Below, one piece after another: positions 25,696 through 35,365 of a stretch of DNA of 64,000 nucleotides. Positions within the stretch are counted from its first letter, which is position 1; the number at the start of each line of letters is the position of its first letter. Made by a program: the position numbers and the translations under genes. The notes beneath the pieces were generated by a model. That model had not been told where the DNA came from and did no database searches. It saw only the letters and a list, made by a program, of their open reading frames with translations. This DNA comes from Dryocola sp051307055 (GTDB taxonomy: Bacteria; Pseudomonadota; Gammaproteobacteria; Enterobacterales; Enterobacteriaceae). The stretch lies in the NCBI RefSeq assembly GCF_051307055.1, contig NZ_CP149994.1, positions 806,001 through 870,000 of the forward strand. Reading direction: 5' to 3'.

Positions 25696-26799
25696 ATGAG
25701 TGACAGCCAGACGCTGGTGGTAAAACTTGGCACCAGCGTATTAACCGGTGGCTCACGCCGCCTGAACCGCGCCCATATCGTTGAGCTTGTACGCCAGTGC
25801 GCGCAGCTTCACGCCAGCGGACATCGCATTGTTATTGTCACCTCCGGGGCGATTGCCGCGGGGCGTGAGCATCTGGGCTACCCCGAACTTCCGGCAACCA
25901 TCGCCTCCAAGCAGCTGCTGGCGGCCGTCGGCCAGAGCCGTTTGATTCAGCTTTGGGAACAGCTTTTTTCTATTTACGGTATCCACGTCGGGCAGATGCT
26001 GCTGACCCGCGCCGATATGGAAGACCGCGAACGCTTTCTGAACGCCCGGGATACGCTCCGGGCGCTGCTTGATAACAATATCGTGCCGGTAATTAACGAA
26101 AACGATGCGGTGGCAACCGCAGAAATTAAGGTCGGCGATAACGATAACCTCTCAGCGCTGGCCGCTATTCTGGCCGGAGCAGACAAACTGTTGCTGCTGA
26201 CGGATCAGCAGGGGCTGTACACCGCCGACCCACGCAACAACCCGGCGGCGGAGCTTATCAAAGAAGTTCACGGCATAGACGACGCGTTGCGTGCGGTTGC
26301 AGGAGATAGCGTATCCGGTCTGGGCACCGGCGGCATGGGCACCAAACTACAGGCCGCCGACGTGGCCTGCCGCGCGGGAATCGATGTGATTATCGCCGCC
26401 GGCAGCAAGCCTGGCGTAATCGGCGATGTGATGGCCGGCACGCCAGTCGGCACGCGCTTTCACGCACAGCTTTCCCCGCTGGAAAACCGCAAGCGCTGGA
26501 TCTTCGGCGCGCCGCCCGCGGGAGAAATCACGGTCGATGACGGCGCCTTGTCCGCCATTCTCGAACGCGGCAGCTCGCTGCTGCCAAAAGGGATTAAAAG
26601 CGTGAACGGCAACTTCTCCCGCGGTGAAGTTATTCGTATCCGCAGCCTTGAAGGACGCGACGTGGCCCACGGCGTCTGCCGCTATAACAGCGATGCGCTG
26701 CGCCTTATCGCAGGCCACCACTCACAACAGATCGATGCGATCCTCGGCTATGAATACGGCCCGGTTGCGGTCCATCGCGACGACATGATCGTTAACTAA
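25696..26799 (+). CDS. proB: Glutamate 5-kinase
   Basis: 367 residues from ATG 25696 (MSDSQTLVVKLGTSVLTGG); an in-frame ATG at 25678 is discarded on homology. It is the first committed step of proline synthesis. An amino-acid-kinase domain with KLGTSVLT, VTSGAIAAG, NENDAV and GTGGMGTK is followed by a C-terminal PUA domain (~275-350). The family is feedback-inhibited by proline. proA follows after 10 bp. Confidence 0.97.
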   Translation: MSDSQTLVVKLGTSVLTGGSRRLNRAHIVELVRQCAQLHASGHRIVIVTSGAIAAGREHLGYPELPATIASKQLLAAVGQSRLIQLWEQLFSIYGIHVGQMLLTRADMEDRERFLNARDTLRALLDNNIVPVINENDAVATAEIKVGDNDNLSALAAILAGADKLLLLTDQQGLYTADPRNNPAAELIKEVHGIDDALRAVAGDSVSGLGTGGMGTKLQAADVACRAGIDVIIAAGSKPGVIGDVMAGTPVGTRFHAQLSPLENRKRWIFGAPPAGEITVDDGALSAILERGSSLLPKGIKSVNGNFSRGEVIRIRSLEGRDVAHGVCRYNSDALRLIAGHHSQQIDAILGYEYGPVAVHRDDMIVN

Positions 26800-26809
26800 G
26801 GAGCGGGCA

Positions 26810-28063
26810 ATGCTGGAACAAATGGGCAAAGACGCCAAAGCGGCTTCTTATAAAATGGCGCTGATCTCAGGGCCGGAGAAAAATCGCGTGCTGCAACGCA
26901 TGGCGGATTATCTGGAAGCGCAGGCGGAGGATATTCTTCTCGCTAACGAACAGGATGTGCTGGAAGCTCGCCGTAACGGCCTGAGCGAAGCCATGCTCGA
27001 CCGCCTGCAGCTGACTCCCGCGCGCCTGAAAGGCATCGCCGATGACGTGCGGCAGGTGTGCAACCTTGCCGATCCGGTAGGGCAGGTCATCGACGGCGGG
27101 CTGTTAGACAGCGGTCTGCGTCTTGAGCGCCGCCGCGTGCCGCTGGGCGTAATCGGCGTTATCTATGAAGCGCGTCCTAACGTGACGGTGGACGTCGCCT
27201 CCCTGTGCCTGAAAACCGGCAACGCCGCTATTCTGCGCGGCGGTAAAGAGACCTGGCGCACCAATGCGGCAACCGTAAAAGTTATCCAGCAGGCGCTGGT
27301 TGAATGCGGCCTGCCAGCCGCTGCGGTACAGGCCATTGAAAGCCCGGACCGTGCGCTGGTCAACGAGCTGCTGAAGATGGATCGCTATGTAGATATGCTG
27401 ATCCCACGCGGCGGCGCAGGGCTGCACAAACTCTGCCGCGAGCAGTCCACCATTCCGGTTATCACCGGCGGGATTGGCGTTTGCCATACCTTTGTGGACG
27501 ATACGGCGGAAATTGAACCGGCGCTGAAAATCATCGTCAACGCCAAAACCCAGCGCCCGAGCACCTGTAACACGCTGGAAACGCTGCTGGTGCATCAGGA
27601 GATCGCGCAAACCTTCCTGCCTGCGCTCAGCAGGCAGATGGCGGAATCTGGCGTAACGTTGCACGCGGACGAAAAATCCCTGCCGCTGCTGCAAAACGGC
27701 CCGGCAGAAACGCTGGCGGTAAAAGCGGAGGATTACGACGACGAGTGGCTGTCGCTGCATTTGAACGTGAAGGTGGTGGCGGACCTGGATGAAGCTATCG
27801 GCCATATTCGCGAGCACGGCACGCAGCATTCCGATGCGATCCTGACCCGCACGCTGCGCAACTCGAACCGCTTTGTGAACGAAGTGGATTCCTCGGCGGT
27901 GTACGTGAATGCCTCCACGCGCTTTACCGACGGCGCCCAGTTCGGCCTTGGGGCTGAAGTGGCCGTGAGCACGCAAAAGCTCCACGCCCGCGGCCCGATG
28001 GGCCTGGAAGCGCTTACCACCTACAAATGGATTGGTTTCGGCGACGATACGATCCGCGCGTGA
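26810..28063 (+). CDS. proA: Gamma-glutamyl phosphate reductase
   Basis: 417 residues, the E. coli length. It reduces glutamyl-5-phosphate to the semialdehyde with NADPH. It is of aldehyde-dehydrogenase fold with the nucleophile Cys in RPSTCNTLETLL. It forms an operon with proB, and a strong terminator follows. Confidence 0.98.
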   Translation: MLEQMGKDAKAASYKMALISGPEKNRVLQRMADYLEAQAEDILLANEQDVLEARRNGLSEAMLDRLQLTPARLKGIADDVRQVCNLADPVGQVIDGGLLDSGLRLERRRVPLGVIGVIYEARPNVTVDVASLCLKTGNAAILRGGKETWRTNAATVKVIQQALVECGLPAAAVQAIESPDRALVNELLKMDRYVDMLIPRGGAGLHKLCREQSTIPVITGGIGVCHTFVDDTAEIEPALKIIVNAKTQRPSTCNTLETLLVHQEIAQTFLPALSRQMAESGVTLHADEKSLPLLQNGPAETLAVKAEDYDDEWLSLHLNVKVVADLDEAIGHIREHGTQHSDAILTRTLRNSNRFVNEVDSSAVYVNASTRFTDGAQFGLGAEVAVSTQKLHARGPMGLEALTTYKWIGFGDDTIRA

Positions 28064-28080
28064 GAAATACGTTATAAAAG

Positions 28081-28117
28081 AGCGGATGTCAGGCAGCGGC
28101 CTGGCATCCGCTTTTTT
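28081..28117 (+). terminator. proBA terminator
   Basis: AGCGGATG..AGGC / GCCT..CATCCGCT hairpin followed by six T residues. Confidence 0.92.
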
Positions 28118-28133
28118 GCGCTTCTGCAGCCAG

Positions 28134-28922
28134 TCACTCGCTCTCTGAATCAGGAGTGATGACCTTAACGAAGCCGTTCCGGCAGTGGGCAGCATAGTCT
28201 GCCGGTAACGGGCGATCGCTAATCAACACGTCAAACGCCGAAAGCGGGCCGATGCTCGCGGGAGCGACCTCATCAAACAACGCGTGGCGCGTTAACAGGA
28301 TCTTGCGTAAGCCGCGCTCCATGGCTTTGCGCTTGATAGCAAGATCGTCCGGGTTAAACCAGCTCACGCCAAAGTGCTCATGCACGCCGCTGGCAGAGAT
28401 GAAAACTTTCCGCGGGTTGAGCGAATCCAGCGCCGAGGGATTGTTGGCATCGTAAAACGCATCGCTCTTTGCCCGATAGGTGCCGCCGCACAGCACCGCC
28501 GTGGCGTTGGGCTTTTCATTCAGCGCCAGAAAAACCCGGTGCGAGTAACAGATGCCGGTAAAGGTAATATCATCCGGGATCATGCTGATAACCAGCGGCA
28601 TCTCCGGCCCGTTATCAAAAAACACCAGATCGTTTTCGCTCACCAGACCGGCCGTCAGAATCGCCACGGGCAAATCATCCCGATGGTGGATCTTTTCACC
28701 CGGCCGCGGCGCGGCGGCCGGCGAGGCAGCCGGTTTGTTCACCATTACGATATAGCCTCCCAGCAGCGTGAGCGGCAGCGGCTCATCATCCTGGCTGAGG
28801 TCCCGGCGAATGGTCATAACAGAGACTTCCAGCATGCGGGCGGCCTCTTTAAGATGGATCCGGTCGGTCTTCTTTAGCAGCGCCATCAGACGTCGGATGC
28901 GTTCTTTTTGCTTGGTTTCCAT
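28134..28922 (-). CDS. deoQ: DeoQ, DeoR-family repressor of the deoxyribose operon
   Basis: 262 residues. The N-terminal DeoR-type helix-turn-helix is at ~4-56 (LKEAARMLEVSVMTIRRDL), followed by the sugar-phosphate-sensing domain with FFDNGPE and CGGTY blocks. It is closely similar in layout to E. coli DeoR. Divergent orientation to a deoK-like kinase, deoP-like permease and deoX-like gene identifies it as the Salmonella-type DeoQ. The SD GGAGAAGGTG precedes the ATG. Confidence 0.85.
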   Translation of the reverse strand: METKQKERIRRLMALLKKTDRIHLKEAARMLEVSVMTIRRDLSQDDEPLPLTLLGGYIVMVNKPAASPAAAPRPGEKIHHRDDLPVAILTAGLVSENDLVFFDNGPEMPLVISMIPDDITFTGICYSHRVFLALNEKPNATAVLCGGTYRAKSDAFYDANNPSALDSLNPRKVFISASGVHEHFGVSWFNPDDLAIKRKAMERGLRKILLTRHALFDEVAPASIGPLSAFDVLISDRPLPADYAAHCRNGFVKVITPDSESE

Positions 28923-29247
28923 TCACCTTCTCCGCAAGTCGTGTTGCGCATGTTCCTGTAGTAACATTTTTATTCTCAAGGAACATGATATCGTTGCATT
29001 ACTATACTGCCGGATATGCAGAATTAAAAGCGCGATTGCTCGCGTTTTTACGATTATATTTACTTTAAATTCATCGCATTGTGCTTATTTTTAAGGTTGT
29101 TATCCAGGATGAAAAGCGAGGGGAAGGCCAGTACGTAAACAATGAAACGATCCTTTAATCGCGATCTTAGTCACAAATGGTACTAAAATAACATGGTAAT
29201 GTTACTTAAATATCATTGTTATGTGATTGTTTCTGAGAGGTAGTAAA
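28923..29247. promoter_or_regulatory. Divergent deoQ/deoK control region with palindromic operator candidate
   Basis: 325 bp, strongly AT-rich. TAACAT-GGTA-ATGTTA at 29189-29204 is a perfect 16-bp inverted repeat 44 bp before deoK, and a matching half-site GTAACAT occurs near 28961 by the deoQ start. These are the best candidates for DeoQ binding. No gene is visible. Confidence 0.55.
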
Positions 29248-30168
29248 ATGGATATCGCGGTTATCGGCTCTAACATGGTGGATCTCATCACCTACACCAA
29301 CCAGATGCCCAAAGAAGGAGAGACCCTGGAAGCGCCGGCCTTTAAGATCGGCTGCGGCGGGAAAGGGGCGAACCAGGCCGTGGCGGCTGCCAAGCTGAAT
29401 TCGAAAGTGCTGATGCTGACGAAAGTCGGAGACGATATTTTTGCGGATAATACCATTCGCAATCTTGAGTCCTGGGGCATTAACACCACCTATGTGGAAA
29501 AAGTGCCGTGCACCAGCAGCGGCGTGGCGCCTATATTTGTTAATGCCAACTCCAGCAACAGTATCCTGATTATTAAAGGGGCGAATAAGTTTCTCTCCCC
29601 GGAGGATATCGATCGCGCGGCGGACGATTTAAAAAAATGTAAGCTTATTGTTCTGCAGCTGGAAGTTCAGCTGGAAACGGTTTATCACGCCATTGAATTT
29701 GGCAACAAGCACGGCATTGAAGTGTTATTAAATCCGGCGCCTGCGCTGCGTGAATTCGATATGTCTTATGCCTGTAAATGCGATTTCTTTGTCCCCAATG
29801 AAACCGAACTTGAAATATTAACCGGCATGCCGGTTGATAGCTACGAGCGTATTCGCGCCGCCGCCCGCAGCCTGGTCGATAAAGGGCTGAACAATATTAT
29901 TGTGACGATGGGCGAAAAAGGCGCGCTATGGATGACGCGCGAGCAGGAAGTGCACGTTCCTGCTTTTAAAGTAAATGCGGTTGATACCAGCGGCGCAGGC
30001 GACGCCTTCATTGGTTGCTTTACCCACTATTATGTCCAGAGCGGCAGCGTTGAAGCCGCCATGAAAAAAGCGGCCTTCTTCGCGGCTTTTAGCGTCACGG
30101 GGAAAGGCACACAGTCATCTTATCCGAGCATTGAGCAATTTAACGAGTTTCTGGCGTTAAACGAATAA
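29248..30168 (+). CDS. deoK: Deoxyribokinase
   Basis: 306 residues from ATG 29248 (SD GAGAGGTAG). It is a PfkB/ribokinase-family protein with the N-terminal GCGGKGANQAVAAAK substrate site and C-terminal DTSGAGDAF, whose Asp is the catalytic base. The sequence is near-identical to what I know of Salmonella DeoK, which phosphorylates 2-deoxy-D-ribose to deoxyribose-5-phosphate for the DeoC aldolase. Confidence 0.93.
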   Translation: MDIAVIGSNMVDLITYTNQMPKEGETLEAPAFKIGCGGKGANQAVAAAKLNSKVLMLTKVGDDIFADNTIRNLESWGINTTYVEKVPCTSSGVAPIFVNANSSNSILIIKGANKFLSPEDIDRAADDLKKCKLIVLQLEVQLETVYHAIEFGNKHGIEVLLNPAPALREFDMSYACKCDFFVPNETELEILTGMPVDSYERIRAAARSLVDKGLNNIIVTMGEKGALWMTREQEVHVPAFKVNAVDTSGAGDAFIGCFTHYYVQSGSVEAAMKKAAFFAAFSVTGKGTQSSYPSIEQFNEFLALNE

Positions 30169-30195
30169 TCTCCCTGCACTGTAAAAGGTAGCACT

Positions 30196-31512
30196 ATGAA
30201 CGATAAAAAAATAATTCAGATGGCCGATGGCTATCTGAATAAAACCCCTCTGTTCCAGTTTATTTTGTTATCCTGTTTATTCCCGTTATGGGGATGCGCA
30301 GCCGCATTAAATGATATTCTGATTACACAATTTAAAAGTGTATTCTCACTCAGTAATTTTGCTTCGGCATTAGTACAGAGCGCGTTTTATGGCGGTTATT
30401 TTTTAATAGCGATTCCGGCCTCCCTTGTTATTAAGAAAACCAGTTATAAAGCGGCGATATTAACCGGCCTGACGCTGTATATCGTCGGCTGTACGCTCTT
30501 TTTCCCGGCCTCGCACATGGCAACCTACACCATGTTCCTCGCGGCTATTTTCGCCATTGCGATTGGCCTGAGCTTCCTGGAAACGGCGGCGAACACCTAC
30601 AGTTCGATGATCGGCCCGAAAGCCTACGCCACGTTACGGCTGAACATCAGCCAGACTTTTTATCCGATTGGCGCGGCCTCCGGCATTCTGCTGGGTAAAT
30701 ATCTGGTCTTCTCCGAAGGAGACAGCCTGCAAAAACAGATGGCGGGCATGAACGCTGAGCAGATGCATAACTTTAAAGTGCTGATGCTGGAAAACACGCT
30801 CGAACCCTACAAGTACATGATTATGGTGCTGGTGGTGGTGATGGTGCTGTTCCTGCTGACCCGTTTCCCGACCTGTAAAGTGGCGCAAACGGCGAGCCAT
30901 AAACGCCCGTCGGCGATGGATACGCTGCGCTATCTGGCCAGCAACGCCCGCTTCCGCCGCGGTATTGTGGCGCAGTTCCTCTACGTCGGCATGCAGGTGG
31001 CCGTCTGGTCGTTCACCATCCGTCTGGCGCTGGAGATGGGGGACATCAACGAGCGCGATGCCTCAAACTTTATGGTCTACAGCTTTGCCTGCTTCTTTAT
31101 CGGCAAGTTTGTCGCCAACATTCTGATGACGCGTTTTAACCCGGAAAAAGTGCTGATTCTGTACTCCATCATTGGCGCGCTGCTGCTGGCTTATGTGGCG
31201 CTGGCGCCGAGCTTTAGCGCGGTTTATATCGCGGTGCTGGTGAGCGTGCTGTTTGGTCCCTGCTGGGCGACCATTTATGCCGGAACCCTGGACACGGTGG
31301 ATAACGAACATACCGAGATGGCGGGCGCGGTGATTGTGATGGCGATTGTCGGCGCGGCGGTTGTCCCGGCGATTCAGGGCTACGTGGCGGATATGTTCCA
31401 CTCGCTGCAGCTCTCTTTCCTGGTCTCCATGCTGTGCTTTATCTACGTCGGCGTTTACTTCTGGCGTGAAAGCAAAGTACGCGGCGACGTGTCCGAAGCC
31501 ATCGCATCCTGA
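30196..31512 (+). CDS. deoP: DeoP, deoxyribose permease (FucP-type MFS)
   Basis: 438 residues with 12 predicted membrane spans and the fucose-permease-family signatures LFPLWGCAAALNDILI and the LETAANTY segment. It follows deoK after 27 bp and precedes deoX after 11 bp, so it is operonic. The substrate assignment rests on the deoK linkage. Confidence 0.9.
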   Translation: MNDKKIIQMADGYLNKTPLFQFILLSCLFPLWGCAAALNDILITQFKSVFSLSNFASALVQSAFYGGYFLIAIPASLVIKKTSYKAAILTGLTLYIVGCTLFFPASHMATYTMFLAAIFAIAIGLSFLETAANTYSSMIGPKAYATLRLNISQTFYPIGAASGILLGKYLVFSEGDSLQKQMAGMNAEQMHNFKVLMLENTLEPYKYMIMVLVVVMVLFLLTRFPTCKVAQTASHKRPSAMDTLRYLASNARFRRGIVAQFLYVGMQVAVWSFTIRLALEMGDINERDASNFMVYSFACFFIGKFVANILMTRFNPEKVLILYSIIGALLLAYVALAPSFSAVYIAVLVSVLFGPCWATIYAGTLDTVDNEHTEMAGAVIVMAIVGAAVVPAIQGYVADMFHSLQLSFLVSMLCFIYVGVYFWRESKVRGDVSEAIAS

Positions 31513-31523
31513 GAGGAGTTATC

Positions 31524-32537
31524 ATGACAACACGTATCGCCTTATGGCGGGAACTCTTTGGCGAACACCCGCGCACCCTGCTGGAAAACGGCGATTTTAC
31601 GGTGACGGCGTTTCGCTACGCCAGCGGCGTGGAAGGTTTGCGGGTACAAAACAGCCGCGGCCAGCTGGTCATCCTGCCCTGGATGGGGCAGATGATTTGG
31701 GATGCCTGTTTCGACGGCCAGGATCTGACCATGCGCAACATGTTCAGCCAGCCGAAACCCGCAGCGGAAGTGGTGGCGACCTACGGCTGCTTTGCCTTCC
31801 ACTCCGGCCTGCTGGCAAACGGCTGCCCGTCGCCGGAGGATACCCATCCGCTGCACGGCGAGATGGCCTGCGCCGTAATGGATGAAGCCTGGCTGGAGCT
31901 GGACGGCGAAAGCCTGCGCGTTACCGGGCGCTATGAATATGTGATGGGATTCGGCCAGCATTATCAGGCGCAGCCTGCGGTGGTGATGCATAAAGCGAGC
32001 GCGCTGTTTGATATTCAGATGGCGGTCACCAATCTGGCCTCCGTGGCGATGCCGCTGCAGTACATGTGCCATATGAACTATGCGTATGTCCCGGATGCCA
32101 CGTTCAGCCAGAACATCCCGGATGAGGCGCTGAAGCTGCGCGAGTCGGTTCCGGCGCACGTGAAGCCCACCGAGCAGTGGCTGGCGTTTAATCAGCGGAT
32201 CCTGCAGGGAGAAGCCTCGCTGACGACGCTAAACGAGCCCGGTTTTTACGATCCGGAAATCGTCTTCTTTGCGGACAAGCTTGATGCCTGGACGGATCAA
32301 CCTGAATTCAGCATGATCGCGCCGGACGGCACCACGTTCGTCACCCGCTTCGCCAGCTCCGAGCTGAACTACGTCACCCGCTGGATCCTGTACAACGGCG
32401 ATCAGCAGGTTGCGGCGTTTGCGCTACCCGCCACCTGCCGCCCGGAAGGTTTCCTTGCCGCGCAGCGCAATGGCACCTTAATTGAGGTAGAGCCGCAGCA
32501 AACCCGTACCTTTACCGTCACCACCGGGATTGCCTGA
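31524..32537 (+). CDS. deoX: DeoX, aldose-1-epimerase-like protein
   Basis: 337 residues of the DUF4432/galactose-mutarotase-like fold. His-rich segments TYGCFAFHSGLLANGCP and HPLHGEMA fit a sugar mutarotase active site. In Salmonella the fourth gene of the deoQKPX locus is of this type; its role is not proven but mutarotation of deoxyribose is plausible. SD GAGAGGAG. Confidence 0.88.
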   Translation: MTTRIALWRELFGEHPRTLLENGDFTVTAFRYASGVEGLRVQNSRGQLVILPWMGQMIWDACFDGQDLTMRNMFSQPKPAAEVVATYGCFAFHSGLLANGCPSPEDTHPLHGEMACAVMDEAWLELDGESLRVTGRYEYVMGFGQHYQAQPAVVMHKASALFDIQMAVTNLASVAMPLQYMCHMNYAYVPDATFSQNIPDEALKLRESVPAHVKPTEQWLAFNQRILQGEASLTTLNEPGFYDPEIVFFADKLDAWTDQPEFSMIAPDGTTFVTRFASSELNYVTRWILYNGDQQVAAFALPATCRPEGFLAAQRNGTLIEVEPQQTRTFTVTTGIA

Positions 32538-32580
32538 CAGGTTTACGTCTCGTCGTTTCGTAGTGACAGAGAAGAAGATG

Positions 32581-32604
32581 AAGCGGGTGCCAGGCACCCG
32601 CTTT
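32581..32604 (+). terminator. deoKPX terminator
   Basis: AAGCGGGTGCC / GGCACCCGCTTT arms with a single-base centre, 44 nt after deoX. Confidence 0.8.
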
Positions 32605-32789
32605 GCGTATAACGGCTGGCATACGATAGTCAGAAGATTATGCCTCTGACATTCTGAAAACGTTTAATAAAGCTATTTTTCCGTGTACTGGATAGCAATC
32701 GGTTGAACTCACAGCCAGGGCAGACATCCATAGCGGATGGTATGGTAAGTTCGATTGAATGGTAGATCCCAAAACGGAAGGAGTGGATT

Positions 32790-33185
32790 TTGAGAACGCA
32801 GAAAAGATGCATGGGGTATGTAGCTATCGTCGTCGACGATTATGACCGGGCGATCGAATATTACACAAGCAAGCTCGGGTTTACGCTGGTTGAAGACACG
32901 CCTCAACCAGGGAAGCGCTGGGTGGTCGTGACGCCTGACCAGGAAAGCGACTGTAATCTGCTTCTGGCTCGCGCCTCAAATGACAGGCAGGAAACATTTA
33001 TCGGCAACCAGTGCGGCGGGCGGGTGTTCCTTTTCCTCCAGACAGACGATTTTTGGCGGGATTATAACGCCATGAAGGCCGCTGGCGTTCAGTTTTGTGA
33101 GGAGCCGCGTGAGGAAGAGTACGGAACGGTGGTTGTGTTTGAGGATCTCTACGGAAACCGTTGGGATCTGTACCAGAATAATTGA
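32790..33185 (+). CDS. VOC (glyoxalase/bleomycin-resistance) family protein
   Basis: 131 residues from TTG 32790, favoured because GGAAGGAG lies 7 nt upstream; ATG 32811 would remove seven residues. It is a vicinal-oxygen-chelate fold: GYVAIVVDDYDRAIEYYTSKLGF opens the first beta-alpha-beta module, and a C-terminal Glu in VVFEDLYGNRWDLYQ completes the metal site. The ligand is unknown; relatives include glyoxalase-like and resistance proteins. Confidence 0.85.
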   Translation: MRTQKRCMGYVAIVVDDYDRAIEYYTSKLGFTLVEDTPQPGKRWVVVTPDQESDCNLLLARASNDRQETFIGNQCGGRVFLFLQTDDFWRDYNAMKAAGVQFCEEPREEEYGTVVVFEDLYGNRWDLYQNN

Positions 33186-33247
33186 TTTTTCGGAGCGCCG
33201 TAGGGCGCTTCTTTAGCCTCGCTGTTCATGCATTATTGTAAATACGC

Positions 33248-33784
33248 TCACATTGATTGTCTGAGCCATTCACTCAGGGTGAGGGAGAAAAGCAGGCTGG
33301 GCGGCGCATCTTTCACATCATGGATCTCTCTGACGTACTGCAGCCCGGCTTTCTGGAGAACTTTCTGCGATGCCAGGTGGTCTCCTCTTACTACGGCAGA
33401 TATCTCACTCAGCTTTAACTCCTCAAATCCGTATCTGACAGAATATTTAGAAAACTCTGTCGCCAGGCCTTTTCCCCATGCCTCTGTGGCGAAACGATAT
33501 CCCAGGTTATTAATAGATATGTCCGCATAGCTGCTGATGCTCAGTCCGCCAAAGCCAATAATTCTTTCAGGACTATCCTGCAATGAGATCGCCCAGTTTC
33601 CGAAACGGTGAGTTTCCCAGTGGCTGAGCCAGCGAGCCAGAACAGCCTGCGCATGGTGAATGTCTGGATAAGGCCCTGCGGGGTTAAAGGTGTTCGTTGC
33701 CGGGTCGCCATAAATTCTGAAAAGGTCATCTGCGTCTGAGGCGATGACGGGGCGAAGATGGAGTTGCGCGGGTTGTAGTTGCAA
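33248..33784 (-). CDS. GNAT-family N-acetyltransferase (RimJ/RimL type)
   Basis: 178 residues. The Acetyltransf_3 pattern is seen: LHLRPVIASDADDLF at the N-terminus, IGFGGLS beta-strand 4, an acetyl-CoA loop at EAWGKGLATE and NxxSxKVLQKAGL near the C-terminus. The substrate is unknown; many relatives modify ribosomal protein N-termini, antibiotics or metabolites. It stands alone in an accessory region. Confidence 0.88.
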   Translation of the reverse strand: MQLQPAQLHLRPVIASDADDLFRIYGDPATNTFNPAGPYPDIHHAQAVLARWLSHWETHRFGNWAISLQDSPERIIGFGGLSISSYADISINNLGYRFATEAWGKGLATEFSKYSVRYGFEELKLSEISAVVRGDHLASQKVLQKAGLQYVREIHDVKDAPPSLLFSLTLSEWLRQSM

Positions 33785-34016
33785 AATAATTTCCTGAATA
33801 ATGAGGTCATTAAATTAGTTATATTTCTGTTTTTATAATTAGAAAAACGCAGGATCGCAATACAGATGTTGAACTGCCACCGTTAATTCACATACAGGGT
33901 TGTTGGCAATGACCTTGCTACGAACTGGCGGCTTTTACCTGTCAGAATGCCGCTACGTCCGCTTTTCGCTCCTGGAGGTCAACCATAATCAAATCTTCCA
34001 CACCGCTGAAGATTTG

Positions 34017-34220
34017 ATGATGAACATGTCGCCGTGGAACAAAGAATGTATCCTCGGGCAAAAGAGTCCCCTTCAGATATCTCCTGTCTGGGAGATTCGG
34101 ATCAGACTTGAACTTGAAGAGAAAACGCGCGATCTGGTTAAGCTTAAAGTATCAGATGTTGCATTATGCCGGGCGGGACAGGGAATGCTCCCGCCTGTGC
34201 GTTTATCGGACAAAGGGTGA
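34017..34220 (+). pseudogene. Tyrosine-recombinase fragment with internal deletion
   Basis: The reading frame MSPWNKECILGQKSPLQISPVW-EIRIRLELEEKTRDL then VKLKVSDVAL matches the N-terminus of a common enterobacterial phage-type integrase whose intact form has about 18 extra residues between TRDL and VKLKVSDV. The frame then runs into unrelated sequence and stops at 34220. The catalytic domain is absent, so this is a decayed relic. A hairpin with 10-bp arms (33989-33998/34008-34017) lies just before it. Confidence 0.7.
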
Positions 34221-34230
34221 ATATTCCTCT

Positions 34231-35208
34231 TTATTCAAGGGTAAGAACAACTTTGCCGATATGATTTCCGGCGTCCAGTAGCTCATGCGCTTTTCGGACA
34301 TCCTCAAATTTAACCGACTGGTAAATAACAGGTTTACACTCTCCGGCTTCGATTAAAGGCCATACTTTTTGTATGAGCTGCCGGGCTATTGCTTCCTTTT
34401 CAGCAGAATCCCGGCTCCTCATTGTTGAACCCGTTACCACGGCTCTCTTAAGGATGAGTTCCTGGATATCGAATTCTTTAACGATCCTGCCCCCCATAAA
34501 TCCAATCAGTACAAGCCTGCCGTCCTTTTTAAGGAGGCGAAGGTTCTTGTTAAAATAGGAGGCCCCGACAATATCGAGAATAACATCAACGCCCTTTCCG
34601 TCAGTTCTGCTGAGAATTTCTTCTTCAAAATCATGGGTCCTGTAGTTAATGATTTCCCCGTACTTCTGCAGGAACTGAATTTTATCGTCACTCCCGACGG
34701 TACTGAACGCTTTAATATTCATGGCGTTACACAATGCCAGCGCGGTTGTCCCAATGCCGCTGGCTCCGCCATGAATCAGAACAACATCTTCTTTTTGCAC
34801 TTTTCCCAACGAAAAAAGATTAGCCCATACCGTAAAGAATGTTTCCGGAAGCGCAGCTGCTTCTGTGAAGCTTAAATTTTGTGGGACAGGTAAGACCTGG
34901 CCTGCCGGAACGGCACAAAATTCTGCATATCCCCCGCCATTGGTGAGCGCACAGACACGATCGCCAGTTGAAAAGTTAACAACGTTTTTCCCTGTTGCGT
35001 GTACGATACCCGCGACTTCCAGACCCGGAACAGGCGTAACCCCCTCAGGCATGGGATATTTCCCCTCCCTCTGCATAATATCCGGGCGATTAACGCCGGC
35101 CGCTTTAACTGATATCAGGACATCGTTCTCGCCGTATTCCGGCATTTTCCCCTGGCTTACCTTAAGCACTTCAGGGCCACCTGCTTTTGTTATCTCAATC
35201 AGTTTCAT
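34231..35208 (-). CDS. PIG3-type NAD(P)H:quinone oxidoreductase
   Basis: 325 residues of the MDR superfamily. The GroES-like N-domain is without the structural-zinc Cys cluster, so it is the zinc-less quinone-reductase branch. A Rossmann loop HGGASGIGTTA (~146) and IGFMGG follow. Family members reduce quinones or enones with NADPH. It is co-directional with but separate from the PfpI-like gene upstream (157 bp). The physiological substrate is unknown. Confidence 0.88.
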   Translation of the reverse strand: MKLIEITKAGGPEVLKVSQGKMPEYGENDVLISVKAAGVNRPDIMQREGKYPMPEGVTPVPGLEVAGIVHATGKNVVNFSTGDRVCALTNGGGYAEFCAVPAGQVLPVPQNLSFTEAAALPETFFTVWANLFSLGKVQKEDVVLIHGGASGIGTTALALCNAMNIKAFSTVGSDDKIQFLQKYGEIINYRTHDFEEEILSRTDGKGVDVILDIVGASYFNKNLRLLKKDGRLVLIGFMGGRIVKEFDIQELILKRAVVTGSTMRSRDSAEKEAIARQLIQKVWPLIEAGECKPVIYQSVKFEDVRKAHELLDAGNHIGKVVLTLE

Positions 35209-35365
35209 ACTTTTTTGCCTGTTTAACGATAATAAAGATGATTCCTGACCTGATTAGAACAGTGCGAACAACAGGTATCATTCAGCGTTGTCCCGCATTT
35301 ATTCTGTGGCCAGACGTGTAAGTTCATGACAGCGGACTAATTGCCCTGCAGTCTCAGGTCTGGCG

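Noticed and set aside
27104..28195. 363-residue open frame antisense to proA
   Set aside because: High-GC shadow of proA: Arg/His/Gln-rich composition, no family signature, no start context, while proA is full length and intact.
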